A stretch of DNA of 64,000 bases from Symbiodinium natans (GCA_905221605.1 CAJNDS010002180.1:454501-518500); one strand, 5' to 3'; numbered from the stretch's first letter, positions 42,377-52,348 are shown. Program-made: numbers and translations. Notes: a model not told the origin generated them from the letters alone.

Positions 42377-42430
42377 GTTCCCCTCTGATACGAACAGCTC
42401 CTTAAACAGGGATTCTAGTGCCCCCTATGA
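42377..42430. mobile_element. Family A element, left-truncated
   Basis: GTTCCCC then AACAGCTCCTTAAACAGGG and TTCTAGTGCCCCCTAT, as in the left half of complete copies; the right half is missing. Confidence 0.6.
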
Positions 42431-42849
42431 TTCGGGTTTAGGGTTTAGGGTTTAAGGGTTTAGGGTTTTAGGAGAGGCAGGTCAACCCTGCACCCACAAC
42501 CCCCACTGCCCCCATTGAGTCAAAACCCCTAAAGACTACACGGTTGAATTTGGAATTTCTAGGGCGTCTCCAGTCCTTTTTAGAGAGGTTGCAAAGATCT
42601 GGGCTTCCCAGTCTGGGCCCTTAATTTGGGTCCTTTGTTGTATAACCCTTATACACACTACACGATAATGACAATAACCAAAAGAATAATAGTAATAACA
42701 TATTATTAAGGGCCCGCGCTTCGGACCCCTACAGAGAATACAGAGAAGGGTATACTTCCTTAGCCAACAGTTGAGCTTTAAGCTTTTGGGGTCTTCTCTT
42801 TTTCGTAGGAATAATAACGAGTTTAGGGTTTAGGGTTTAGGTTTTAGGG

Positions 42850-42995
42850 TATGTATGTATGCATGCATGCATGCATGCATGTATGTGTGTATGCATATAC
42901 GTATGTATGCATGCATGTATGTATTAGTATGTATGTATAGATAGATAGATAAATAGTATGAGATAGATAGATTGATTGTTTGATGGCGCTGTAGG
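42850..42995. repeat. ATGT/ATGC/GATA microsatellite mix
   Basis: Tetranucleotide runs of three related types. Confidence 0.9.
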
Positions 42996-43024
42996 GTTGT
43001 GCAGGGTTTAGGGTAAGGCTTTAG

Positions 43025-43148
43025 CATCCGTCGTGAATGTCCAAAACCTGAACCCCTCCTGCCTGCAAACGAGCAAGACTAAGACAGGCCCCTTCGCGGA
43101 TTTTTGCCGGGACGCCCAGACACCAATGTGTGGACGTCGGTTGGCCCG
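43025..43148 (+). CDS. Exon candidate, 40 codons
   Basis: After GGCTTTAG two bases, then SVVNVQNLNPSCLQTSKTKT and FADFCRDAQTPMCGRRLA to GTCGGG. A second AG (AAGACAG) could be the acceptor instead. Confidence 0.45.
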
Positions 43149-43229
43149 GTCGGGTTCAGGGTAGACTAGGATCCCTAAACCCTAAACAATTCTAAACCCT
43201 AAACCCTAAACCCACATAGGGATACGCAG

Positions 43230-44310
43230 AAGTTCTGGTTCCGTGCGGTTAAGCTGGATGAGTTGGGCTTTATGGCCTACAGCCTGTGAGTTCATGTCAA
43301 CCCAAAAGCCCAAAACCCTAAAACCCTAAACCCTAAAACTCTACACCCTAAACACCCAGACCGAGCCCAAACCTTCACCAAGCCCTAGACTACTCACCCT
43401 GCAGCTAGTAGAGCCGAACCAACTGCCCGGCTTGTCCGAGAAAAAAACCGGGTCCACACCAAAGCAGTAGAATTGCCGTGTATGAGTCCTAAACCAGTAC
43501 AAAAATGCCAGCACCCACAAACCCTACATAAGAGCTTGAACCCTCTAGTCCGTGGCGTAGACAGAGTGCCGATGCCGGGTTTCCTAATCCCAAGCAAGCA
43601 CCCTAGGTTTAGGCGTTGGGCCTGCAGTCATCAATCAACATCTCGACCAGGTTGCGCACGCGGATTGCGCAAAGATCATTGGCAGGACCAGCGAAGCTTC
43701 TGTCACCATCGCCGCCCTCACACTTCAAGACTAAGGTATACACGCCCTACACCATTGAACCCTACCCTAACCCCTTACATCCTAAGCCCTCAGCAGGAAA
43801 TATCCGCACCCTTGAAGACCTAGACTTTAAGCTCCTTGAGCATGGGTAGGCCTTTGCCTGCGAGAGCTTTTTACCCCCTGGTTCTTAGTAGGGAATGAGG
43901 CCTAAACCCGAAACCCTAAGCCTCCGAAGCTTTTTCCTGCAGGAAGGGCGAGACCCGCATGGAGATCGAGCGCTACAGCGATGTGGGATCTCCCCCCCAA
44001 GTCATCGCTCTGCTGTTTCTCAGGGATTTGGGTTTAGGTTTTACCAAAGGGTCCATATACAGCTTTTTTAAGCTAGTGCGTGGTTAGCCTCAGCACAAAA
44101 AGTTGGGAAACAGACCCCGAACCCGGAATCAGCGATAGGCTTGCAAGTAGGAAGTGGTTTCTGTTTGTTTTCTGGATTCTGGGACTCATAGTTCTTGCAC
44201 TAAGCCTCCCAGGTGTATATGCTACCTCCATGGTGTGGCTGAAAAGCTTCCCAAGCCCTAAACCCTAAGCACTGTGCCTCGCAGGTATCGACCTGTTGTA
44301 CTTGGCATAG
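43230..44310 (+). CDS. Six-exon model, tail-anchored membrane protein
   Basis: Exons proposed at 43230-43285, 43389-43451, 43628-43735, 43943-44014, 44094-44212 and 44285-44310. Each runs AG to GT; reading phase agrees at all five joins and the last ends in TAG. The first (KFWFRAVKLDELGFMAYS) ends at consensus GTGAGT. The second reads LLTLQLVEPNQLPGLSEKKT. The third is 108 bases, a multiple of three, so it could be skipped; its natural-looking frame (VINQHLDQVAHADCAKIIGR) is not the one that keeps phase. The fourth has KGETRMEIERYSD. The fifth has DPEPGISDRLASRK then a 19-residue hydrophobic segment starting WFLFVFWILG. The sixth gives IDLLYLA and stop. A single membrane helix about ten residues from the C-terminus suits a tail-anchored protein. 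No family is recognised; the 5' end is not found. Confidence 0.5.
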
Positions 44311-45100
44311 CCCTAATCCCACATCCAGCCTGCAATTCTTCCCGCCCAGAAGTCGGGGTATAGGAGTCAAGGGTTTAGGGTTTCGGGCTTGAGGTTTGAG
44401 GTTTAGGATTTAAGGGTTTGGGGTTTGAGGTTTAGGGCTTTGGGGCTTAGGGTTTGGGCCGCGTCTTCTGATCAGGGGCGTGGTGTTAAGGGCTCGGGGG
44501 TCTTGAGTTCCAGGCTCGTTGAAGGTTGAGTTTATGGTGGCACTGGAACATGCGGAGTATATTATATATATATATATGTATGTACACATGTGTGGGAGGG
44601 TGGGTTGTTCGAAATTGCGGTTCTTTTTCTTGGGACGTCTTGCTTCGGAATTCCTGAGACCTAAACCCTCGGCCTTAAACACTTAAACTTGTAAGCCTAA
44701 ACCCAAAACCCTACGGGAGTGTAAGCCCCAATCCCTGAACCCTAAACCCAGGGTGTGGGAATTCGAAGGCCCCCCCCCCTCCCCCCCTGTAAACCCTACC
44801 CTAATTGCCTCCGAAGCCCGAAGCCCCCACCTCCACCCACTCCAAGGGGTTAAGGGTTTGGGGTTTAGGGTTTAGGGTGGTCTAGGGTTTAGGGTCTGGG
44901 GTGGTCGGGTTGAGGGTTTAGGGTTTAGGGTTTCCGCTTGAAGGTTTAGGGTTTAGCCAGGTTTCTACCCTCAAAAGACAAGGGAGATGTACCTCGATCA
45001 TTGGGTATGTTTGCCCGTTTTGTCAAGGAACTCTTAGGTCCTGAAAGGTTTCCATGGGAACACATCGGTAGGGTTTGGGGCTCAGGATTTGAGGCCTGCA

Positions 45101-45213
45101 TTGGAGGTTCACGGGTAGTTAGCGCTGGCTGGGCACCTGAAGTTTTAGCTGGTTGACACCTTATTTAGGGCACATCCGGGTATATTTTACTTCTCTTACC
45201 CATGAACCTTCAA
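45101..45213. mobile_element. Family E element
   Basis: TTGGAGGTTCACGGGTAG pairs with TTACCCATGAACCTTCAA; 113 bases. Confidence 0.75.
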
Positions 45214-45238
45214 GTATGTCCAAGACCCTGAGAGCCTC

Positions 45239-45430
45239 GTGAAACCGTACCCGAAACCCACCACCTTCAGCCCAAAACCCCCAAAACCCAGAGCAGAGCT
45301 GATGATGGAACCATGCTTCGCCCTTGGTGGCTTCTTTCCCGCTCACGGCTTGGCAGCTCGCCGCTTCATGGGGTTTGGAGCTAGATCGCCTGCCCATCGT
45401 CTGACCAAACCCAGCAGGAACACCCCGTAA
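45239..45430 (+). CDS. Coding-like island, strand unresolved
   Basis: Plus frame contains RAELMMEPCFALGGFFPAHG and LAARRFMGFGARSPAHRLTK to TAA. The minus strand is open for 103 codons (GRRSSSKPHEAASCQAVSGK). The minus frame runs into the family E element, which argues for plus. Confidence 0.35.
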   Translation: MKPYPKPTTFSPKPPKPRAELMMEPCFALGGFFPAHGLAARRFMGFGARSPAHRLTKPSRNTP

Positions 45431-45748
45431 CCTGCACCTGTCGGGCCTATGTTCTTTTTGCATCCCCAACATACGGGCCCGGTGCCTGTCATAATCTGGC
45501 CCTTGTTAAAGTCACCCTACTGACAGGTACCAGCTTCCTCGTATATCTCCAAGTATAGTACCCTCTCTGGGGTCAAAAGTCTGCGCACTCTCAGCCCTAA
45601 ACCCAGGGCCCTAAGCCCTGAACCCTAAACCCTAAACCCTAAACCCTACTGGCTTCCGGGGTTAGGGTTTAGGGTTTAGGGTCGAAGGTTGATTTAGGGT
45701 TGAAAGTTGGCTAATCTGGGCTATCAAGGGGCAAGTAGGGAGGAGCAG

Positions 45749-45824
45749 TGTATATATTCCCTGCAACAAATCCACAAGATCCGTAATTCTACGTTCTCAA
45801 GGGCAGGGGAGAGGGCATCTATCA
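45749..45824 (+). CDS. Exon candidate with consensus donor
   Basis: Between GGAGCAG and GTAAGTGAGT, the best donor in the window. Twenty-five codons plus one base; reads CIYSLQQIHKIRNSTFSRAG then ERASI. Confidence 0.7.
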
Positions 45825-46068
45825 GTAAGTGAGTGAGTGCAGAGCCCATCTGGATACATAGTGATCCTAAGCCCTGAGCCCTAAGCCCTAAACCCTAAAC
45901 CCTAAACCCAGGAAGAACCCTGAACCCTAAACCCTAAACCCAGAAGGAAGGAACCCGAAACCTTAAACCCTAAACCCTAAACCCCAAACCCCAAACCCCT
46001 AACCCCCTAAACCCTAAACCCCAAACCCCTAACCCCCTAAACCATAAAACCCTAAACCCCAAGCCCAG

Positions 46069-46128
46069 GGGGAGCGGCGCGGCCGCCAGCGCGGCGCTGG
46101 CGAAGCGGCTCCCGCCGGAATCCGGGAG
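46069..46128 (+). CDS. Exon candidate, alanine-rich
   Basis: After AGCCCAG: GSGAAASAALAKRLPPESG, then GC as donor. All but one third base G or C. Flanked on the left by 200 bases of C-rich heptamers. Confidence 0.45.
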
Positions 46129-46768
46129 GCCTGCTAGCCTCGCGGCAGGCAAGTAGAGATGTGGGGGGTTTCTGAAAATAGCCATAATAGCCCTAAACCC
46201 TAAACCCTAAACCCTAAACCCTAAACCCTAATCCTATACCCTTTTGGGGGGGTCAGTCCTTCGTAAGGATTATCATAGGGGGGGGGGAGCATCCCAAGGG
46301 TAGCGAATTTGGCGGGGTCCCTTGAACGGGATTCTGTTCCATTTTGGGGTATAAAGGGGGCACCCCTTTTTCGGTTTTGCCCATATAGGGCATATAGGGC
46401 ATTGGGTATTGGGGTTGATCTCATTCCTGAAGCCTCCTAGTAGTGAGAGTTTCGGGTTTTCGGTGTAAGTGGTGTAAGGATGAATCGGTTTCCACAAAAC
46501 CTAGAATAAAGACCCTGTAGATAAGTCACGGGTTCATATCAGTGGGAGACGGACAAAGCAAATGGCTACCCCGACACTAAGGATCTAAACCCTAAACCCC
46601 AAACCCTAAACCCTACATCTCAATCTGGGTACATGGGTCCTAACCCTGACTAAACCCCCTAAACCCTTGATACAGCAGATTCGACGGGTTTATCGGGCTT
46701 TGGGCTTGGAAACCTTTAAGGCTTCAGGGCCCTTTTGGGGTTTTGGTTTCTTTCGGGCCTTTCAGGGT

Positions 46769-47320
46769 TTAGGGTTTAGGGAAGGAGAATTGGTGGTAGG
46801 CTTTTCGATCATTGAGGTAGCTGCAGTTATATCTGGTGAGGGCTAAGACCTGCAGTAATTCCAAGTAACTACTTAGGAGCAACCCAAGGGCTTTAGGTGG
46901 CCTTTCATTGTGCAGGGCTTGGATTGTGGGGCTTGTGGTGCAGGGGCTTAGGGTTGAGGATTTATGGTCGTATAAGGTTGACGTGAATGTCGCTGAATGC
47001 ATCTTGAGTTCCTCCTGCTACCCCTCCCCCCTCAAGAAGTTTGCACACAAGCAACGAAGCCTCAGTCGAAGGGGAGTGTGACCCCCATATTGCGGGGGTC
47101 TCCTGGATCTTGACTACCCACGAACCTCCAAGTAACCATTAGCCCATAGCCCATACCCTTTACAGGGTTCCATGGTTCATCATTTATGATTTCGGGTCTT
47201 GGGGGTTCGTAAACCTCTGTCCCTCAAGCCCTCTGGACCCTGAAGCTCTGCCATTTAAGCCCCTCACCCTGGGGTGAGACGAAGGTATGCCCCTAAACCC
47301 TTAACCCAAAACCCTTAAGG
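46769..47320. other. Spacer, no supported gene
   Basis: A minus-strand 77-codon frame is serine- and threonine-rich without clear splice edges. A family E remnant lies near 47108. Confidence 0.4.
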
Positions 47321-47640
47321 TATGCGACCCGATGATGGCCTGGAGTGCGACAGCCTCCATGGGCCCGAAGCAGCCGCTCGGTGGGCGAAGAGTGAGTGTA
47401 GGTTTAGGGTTCAGGGTTTAGGGTTTAGGGTTTAGGGTTTAAGGTTTAGGGTTCAGGGCTCAGGGCTTAAGGCTGAGGGCTTAGGGCTTATAGCTTAGGG
47501 CTTAGGGCTTAGGGCTTAGGGCTTAGGGCTTAGGGCTTAGGGCTTATAGCTTAGGGCTGAGGGCTTGGGGCTTAGGGCTTAGACGCTTTCAGCAAGAGAA
47601 CCGCCCTATTCAGCACCTTCTCTTCTCGGTGGTTCCTGGG
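47320..47640 (+). CDS. Two phase-compatible exon candidates
   Basis: 47320-47391: 24 codons between CCCTTAAG and consensus GTGAGTG, starting VCDPMMAWSATASMGPKQPL. 47593-47640: 16 codons between CTTTCAG and GTGAGG, QENRPIQHLLFSVVPG. Both are phase 0 at both edges and so join in frame. Between them lies a heptamer spacer rich in GGGCTTA. Product unknown. Confidence 0.65.
47455..47580. repeat. 7-bp variant array (GGGCTTA)n
   Basis: About 15 units of a heptamer variant, intronic in the model above. Confidence 0.9.
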
Positions 47641-47759
47641 GTGAGGCCTTTGGAGGGTGTAGGATTAAGGGCTTAGGGGGTGGGAGCCGACAGACCCTGC
47701 AAACCCTAAACGCTCGCACGCCCGCAGAACCATCTGAGAACCCTAAACAACCTCGAAAA

Positions 47760-48080
47760 CCTTGACAGAACACAGAACCCCCCCCCCCCCCCCCCGCAAC
47801 CCTACAAACAACTTATCAACCCTTGAAGACTTTAGAAGAAGTCTAAAGCCTGATAAGAAAAGAAGCTCCAGAACCCCAAAACATCTTGTAAGCATGGGAA
47901 ACACTTCAAAACCTGAAGAAGCCTAGGACGCCCAGAAACACCTGCCTCACTCGTGCTTGAGGTTAGCTCAGGGCCCTAACCCTTAAACCCCCTTAATCCC
48001 TGAACCTCTAAACCCCTAAAACCCCTAAAGCCTTAAACCTCTAAGCCTGAACCCCTTAAACCACCTGAAACCCACTAAAG
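47760..48080. other. C-rich and A-rich spacer, no gene seen
   Basis: A C run near 47777, then degenerate CCCTAAA-like sequence. No supported frame. Confidence 0.6.
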
Positions 48081-48096
48081 CCCAAGCGAACTTTAG

Positions 48097-48142
48097 CGAC
48101 CAGAGGCTGCTTGACGCCATCGACCGCGCCAGCCGCGCCGGG
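48097..48142 (+). CDS. Exon candidate
   Basis: Between GAACTTTAG and GTGGGC: one base, DQRLLDAIDRASRAG. Third bases nearly all G or C; helix-like. Confidence 0.6.
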
Positions 48143-48311
48143 GTGGGCCTTGAATCCAACGCTTCGGGGCCCAATCGAGGAATCTGCTAATTTTAGGGCC
48201 CTAAACAACCCTAAATCCTAAACCCTGAACTCTGTTTTGGGATTTCAGGGCTTTAGGGTTTTAGGATTTTAGGCATTCAGGGCTTGAGGGCTTGAGGGTT
48301 TTGGAGTCCAG

Positions 48312-48385
48312 GGAGACCCTTGTAGTGGCAAGGACACGCACGGTTTCGCTTGTCAAGTTCGAAGCCCCTGAAAAACCCTCCGCTT
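48312..48385 (+). CDS. Exon candidate or terminal fragment
   Basis: After GAGTCCAG one base, then ETLVVARTRTVSLVKFEAPE, four codons and TGA. Confidence 0.4.
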
Positions 48386-48747
48386 GAAGGCCCATGGCTA
48401 GGTAAGAATAGGGTATAGTGTTTAGGGTTTCAAGTTTAGGGTTGAGGATTTAGGGTGTAGGGTTTAGGGTTTAGGGTCTACCTAGGGTAACCTTGTACCT
48501 TAAATAAGCAAGGACGACAAATTTCCCGATACTTAAGGTACCTTTAAACCCTAAGCCCGGGTCCTCTAACATCGAGAGTGCCGGATTCCCTAAACCCTAA
48601 ACCCTAAACCTTAAACCCAAACCCTAAACCCTAAACCCTAAACCCTAAAACCCTAAACAGTGCAATTGCGGCTTCTTGCCACTTGCACCTGCAGCCCGAG
48701 TCGAAAGCTACCCGTGAACCGCCATCCCTAGACCTCTATAAAGCTCT

Positions 48748-48850
48748 ACATGGGGGGGGGGGGGTTCCGAAAATTAGGGATTCCGAATATAGACCCCCAA
48801 ATTGTAGGATCCCCTTATAATAAGGACCCCTAATTGCGGAAACCCTATAT
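48748..48850. mobile_element. Family C element
   Basis: ACATGGGG with a G run, GTTCCGAAAATTAGGG at the left; CCCCTAATTGCGGAAACCC and TATATGT at the right. Confidence 0.65.
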
Positions 48851-49042
48851 GTACAGGCATGTTGTGTATTTGTTGTTCTTTAGCCACAACCCAAGACTCC
48901 CCACTCCTAACCTGAGAATTGATCCCCAACCCTCTCAGCCCCCCCTGCCCCCCCTCCCCCTGGGTTTAGGGTTTAGGGTTTAGGGTTTAGGGTTTAGGGT
49001 TTAGGGAATCCATGAAGCCCTAAAAACCCTAAACCCTACAAG

Positions 49043-49103
49043 CACGAGGTCAGCGAAGTGAGCGCGGCACAGCGGACGCAGTGCCTTAGTCCCAACAGCC
49101 AGG
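49043..49103 (+). CDS. Exon candidate
   Basis: Between CCTACAAG and GTCGGAG: HEVSEVSAAQRTQCLSPNSQ plus one base. Confidence 0.5.
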
Positions 49104-49212
49104 GTCGGAGGTTTAGGCTTTTGGGAGCTTGGGGTTTAGCGTTGGGACCTATCTCCTCGCAGCTGTCGATTTCAGGGTTTAGGGTTTGGGGTGTAGGTTT
49201 TAAGGGGGCTTC

Positions 49213-49323
49213 ATGGGCGGCAGCAGTAGGTCTATGAGCGGCTCGTGTGCAGATTCTGAGCAAGGTTCTATGGTTGCTACCCCACGTCTTCAGGATTCAG
49301 GCACTCAGCACAGCGCGAGGTAA
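49213..49323 (+). CDS. Small open frame, 36 codons
   Basis: ATG to TAA: MGGSSRSMSGSCADSEQGSM, then VATPRLQDSGTQHSAR. Serine/glycine-rich. Could be an intact small frame or part of an exon. Confidence 0.4.
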   Translation: MGGSSRSMSGSCADSEQGSMVATPRLQDSGTQHSAR

Positions 49324-49646
49324 CTCAACAAGGCAGCTCGCACACCCAAGGACTTAACGCGCGTCTCCTTCATGAGTATTTCCCCTAAATCCTAAACCCC
49401 AAACCCTAAACCCGAAATCCTAAACCCTAAGCCCTAAACATTGAACTCCAAAACGCAACAGGTGGGACCTCGAAGAAAGCATATACATACATGCATACAT
49501 GCATACATACAGACACACACACACATACATGGAAAAACATGGAGAAGAAATTTTAGGGTCTAGGATTTAGGGTTTAGGGATGAAGGTATAGGGTTTAGGC
49601 TTCAAGGGGGCACCTCAGCACTCAGCCACTTCATTTGCAAGCGCAG

Positions 49647-49699
49647 GCTATGGGAGCGCCTAAGCTGCAGATGCCAGGCGCTTCTTGTTCGCACCAAGG
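49647..49699 (+). CDS. Exon candidate ending at GTTTTAGGG
   Basis: Between AAGCGCAG and GTTTTAGGG: one base, LWERLSCRCQALLVRTK, one base. Confidence 0.55.
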
Positions 49700-49732
49700 G
49701 TTTTAGGGTTATTAGGGTTTTCCTACGATTTC

Positions 49733-49826
49733 CTTAAGAATGAACAATAATAATCCCTATGTTACCCTCAAGAAGGAAGAATACTTAAACAAAAAAACTT
49801 TTTCGGGGTTCTTGTGCAATTAGTAG
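49733..49826. mobile_element. Family F element
   Basis: CTACGATTTCCTTAAGAA at the left; complement of CTACTAATTGCACAAGAACC at the right. TTTT lies at or next to both ends. Confidence 0.6.
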
Positions 49827-49931
49827 TTTTAGGGTTTTGGGGGGATTTAGAGTACCGGATCCACCCCAAGGCTCATTGGGTACTTGCATTTAATTTGCCC
49901 TATTCGTCTCTGCCCATGAACCTCCCAAAAG

Positions 49932-49992
49932 GATTGAGGGTTTGCGGAACATGGTCGGCTTCAGCGAGGCTGCTATAAGGCTGCTGTGCTAG
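49932..49992 (+). CDS. Exon candidate or terminal fragment
   Basis: After CCAAAAG: IEGLRNMVGFSEAAIRLLC, then TAG. Confidence 0.4.
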
Positions 49993-50336
49993 AAACCGGG
50001 CTCACAATATTTGTGGGCTTGTAGGGTTTCCGGAGGCTGGTAGCCGGTGGCCCCAGCCAAACTTCCTATAGCTAGAAACCGCAAACCCTAAACCCTAAAC
50101 CCCGAACCCCAAACCCTGAACCTTAACCTTAGGTTACTTCGGGACCTAGAACCGAACAAGCCCCTAAGCAGCCCCCTAATAGTTTTTGTTAGAACATGAG
50201 CCCGGGGAATGCTTGGTCTAGGGTTCAGGGTCCTCCCCACAGAAAATTCCTTTTGAGCCATGGCCCCTAAACCCGTCACAACCAAGCCCAAGCCCCAAAC
50301 TTTAGGTTTTAGAGTAGGGTATATGAGGGTTTAGAA

Positions 50337-50490
50337 GGGTATATAAGGGTATATAAGGGTATATAAGGGTATATAAGGGTATATAAGGGTATATAAGGGT
50401 ATATAAGGGTATATAAGGGTATATAAGGGTATATGAGGGTATATAAGGGTATATAAGGGTATATAAGGGTATATAAGGGTATATAAGGGA
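50337..50490. repeat. 10-bp array (GGGTATATAA)n
   Basis: About 15 near-perfect decamers; on the other strand it reads as a repeated proline-leucine-tyrosine peptide. Confidence 0.95.
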
Positions 50491-50542
50491 TCAGGGTGCA
50501 TCCCGAAGCACAGAAAGGTTGATGCTCTGCCTCTCACCCCAG

Positions 50543-50619
50543 CAGCTGTGCCGCGCGCTCTTCGGCTTCCACCGCGCGCGCTGCCACGACGAGGACTTGG
50601 CTTTAGGCCCAGAGGGGGG
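50543..50619 (+). CDS. Exon candidate beside a family C element
   Basis: Between CTCACCCCAG and GTCCCT: 25 codons starting QLCRALFGFHRARCHDEDLA. Ends 11 bases before the element at 50631. Confidence 0.6.
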
Positions 50620-50630
50620 GTCCCTGTACC

Positions 50631-50745
50631 TATATGGGGGTTTCCGAAAATAGTGGTACCCTTTTTGGGGGCGCCGTCAAAAAAAGGATTATACAGCATT
50701 TTGGAAAATATAAGGGGTATCCCTGTTTGCGGAAATCTCCATATC
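50631..50745. mobile_element. Family C element, best copy
   Basis: TATATGGGGGTTTCCGAAAA at the left and GCGGAAATCTCCATAT at the right; inner GTGGTACCC and GGGGTATCCC. Confidence 0.75.
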
Positions 50746-50797
50746 GCAGAGACATACGTGTAGTAATTACTTTTGGGTCCCAAGCGGGCCCCTACAG

Positions 50798-50927
50798 AAG
50801 TGTCGAGACCTTTTGGGACGGTCTAGTGTCTAGGGGACCTGATGAGCGTGGGGCTTATAATTATGTGCGACAACGAACCAAAAGCCCTGGACTCTACACC
50901 CCATCCCTAAACCTGAAGCCCGCCTAA
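50798..50927 (+). CDS. Coding-like island after a family C element
   Basis: After CCCTACAG one base, then open to TAA: SVETFWDGLVSRGPDERGAY, NYVRQRTKSPGLYTPSL. A GT after GGGACG would cut it to 23 bases. Confidence 0.45.
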
Positions 50928-51008
50928 GAGGGTAGCCCTACGCTCCACCTAAACCCTAAACCCTAAACCCTAAACCCTAAACCCTAAACCCTAAACCCAC
51001 GCCGCTAG

Positions 51009-51048
51009 GAGTTGCTACACTCCGCCTGCGAGGCACCGCACCTTAGGG
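51009..51048 (+). CDS. Exon candidate
   Basis: Between GCCGCTAG and GTCTGT: ELLHSACEAPHLR plus one base. CCCTAAA array directly upstream. Confidence 0.6.
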
Positions 51049-51170
51049 GTCTGTTGGACTAAAGGGGTTCAGTCAAGGGACTAAAGGAGGGACCCTTATA
51101 AGGGTTTATTATTTTGGTTTAGGGTTTAGGGTTTAGGGTTTAGGGTTTAGGGTTTAGGGTTCTGGGACCA

Positions 51171-51430
51171 AAGGAGGGACCCTTTATGAGGGACCTTAGG
51201 GGTTCTGTGGGGCTTCTTTAGGGGCTACTTTGGTATATAGGGACCATATAAGGAAAATAGAGGCCTAAACCCAGAGGTAACTTAGGAAGAAAAAGGGGTG
51301 TCCTTTTTGGTTTAAGGGACTCATAAGGGAACCTTTAGGCGGGACTTTGGTATATAGGGACTATATAAGGAAGGTATAAGGGTTGTATAGGGGAATAAGA
51401 TTAAGGGTCCCTTATCGGGGTCCCTCCTTA
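51171..51430. mobile_element. Family H element, long copy
   Basis: AAGGAGGGACCCTTTATGAG at the left, AGGGTCCC and GGGGTCCCTCCTTAT at the right. Inside, TTTGGTATATAGGGAC occurs twice, so the element may itself be a tandem or nested pair. Confidence 0.55.
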
Positions 51431-51439
51431 TACCCCTCA

Positions 51440-51900
51440 AAAGGGATTTGGGGCGTTTAGCGCCTTAAGGGCTTTAGGGGCTTTAGGGGCTTTAGGGGCT
51501 TTTGGGGCTTTTGGGGCTTCAGGGGCTTTAGGGGCTTTATGGGGCATAGGGCTCAGGCGTTCCTGTGTTCAGGGGCTTTTGGGGAGTGCAGGGCCTTGCG
51601 CTTCAGGTTTTACGGGGGAGAGGTTAGGCTTTAGGGTTTAGGGATTAGGGTTTAGTGTTTAGGGTTCACCCATACCTGCCCCCTTTTAGCCCCCAGCATC
51701 TAAGACTCTCAGATCTGCAAAGGTTTCCAAGATCCTTAAACCCAACACCCTGAACCCTGTACGGTTTAGGGTTTAGGGTTTGGGGCTTAGGGGTCCCAAC
51801 ATAAGGGCCCAATATGTCTATGCAAAACTTCTACAAGCGCAAGCGAACACGTGCACCCTGCATATTATAAACGTACTGGGTTACTCTATATAAATCCCCA
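51440..51900. other. G-rich spacer, no supported gene
   Basis: GGGGCTTTA repeats (51470-51600), then mixed heptamers. No convincing frame. Confidence 0.6.
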
Positions 51901-51916
51901 AATCCTCAATCCTTAG

Positions 51917-52025
51917 AATGAGATGGTTGCGGGGCTACCTCGAACTTGTGTCCGAGATGGCCTGGGAAGTACGGTCGAGGGGCTCTGAAAAAGGGTACTG
52001 GGAAGTACGGTCGATGGGGCTTTGA
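51917..52025 (+). CDS. Small open frame with internal repeat
   Basis: After TCCTTAG, one base then ATG: MRWLRGYLELVSEMAWEVRS, ending with a second WEVRS, to TGA. GGGAAGTACGGTCGA is repeated 38 bases apart, giving the repeated WEVRS. A second frame is open too. Confidence 0.4.
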
Positions 52026-52086
52026 AAAAAAGGATACTTGAACCCTCAACCCTGAGCCCTCCTAAGTAACACTCAGCCTTGGAAAG

Positions 52087-52167
52087 GCACTCCTCTCTGA
52101 AGAGGGAGCCGTCTATGACGAGCCGCAGAACCCGGAAGATTTGGTGCCTTCGCCAGCACTGCCCTGA
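52087..52167 (+). CDS. Exon candidate or terminal fragment, acidic
   Basis: After TTGGAAAG: ALLSEEGAVYDEPQNPEDLV, then PSPALP and TGA. Another frame (REPSMTSRRTRKIW) starts at a rival acceptor, CTGAAG. Confidence 0.45.
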   Translation, partial: ALLSEEGAVYDEPQNPEDLVPSPALP

Positions 52168-52324
52168 AGACTTCCTTCTGCTTTAGGGCCTGGGGCTTAG
52201 CGGGGTTTAGGGCTCTGGGCTTTCCAAAACCCTGAACCCTGAACCCCAAGCACGAATCTCCCAAACCCCACACCCCCAAAAGCCCCCAGACCCAGGAAGC
52301 CTTGTTTTGTTTTTTGGTTTTGCC

Positions 52325-52348
52325 GGGGGGGGGGGGGGGGGGGGGGGG
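52325..52348. repeat. G24 homopolymer
   Basis: Twenty-four consecutive G. Confidence 0.95.

Noticed and set aside
50337-50490. CRISPR-like regular repeats
   Set aside because: Units are contiguous 10-mers without spacers, in a eukaryotic context; the minisatellite at 24969 likewise has no unique spacers.
50331-50783. 150-codon minus-strand frame ending in repeated Pro-Leu-Tyr-Thr-Leu-Ile-Tyr
   Set aside because: Reads the GGGTATATAA array and a family C element; only the plus-strand island at 50543 looks coding.
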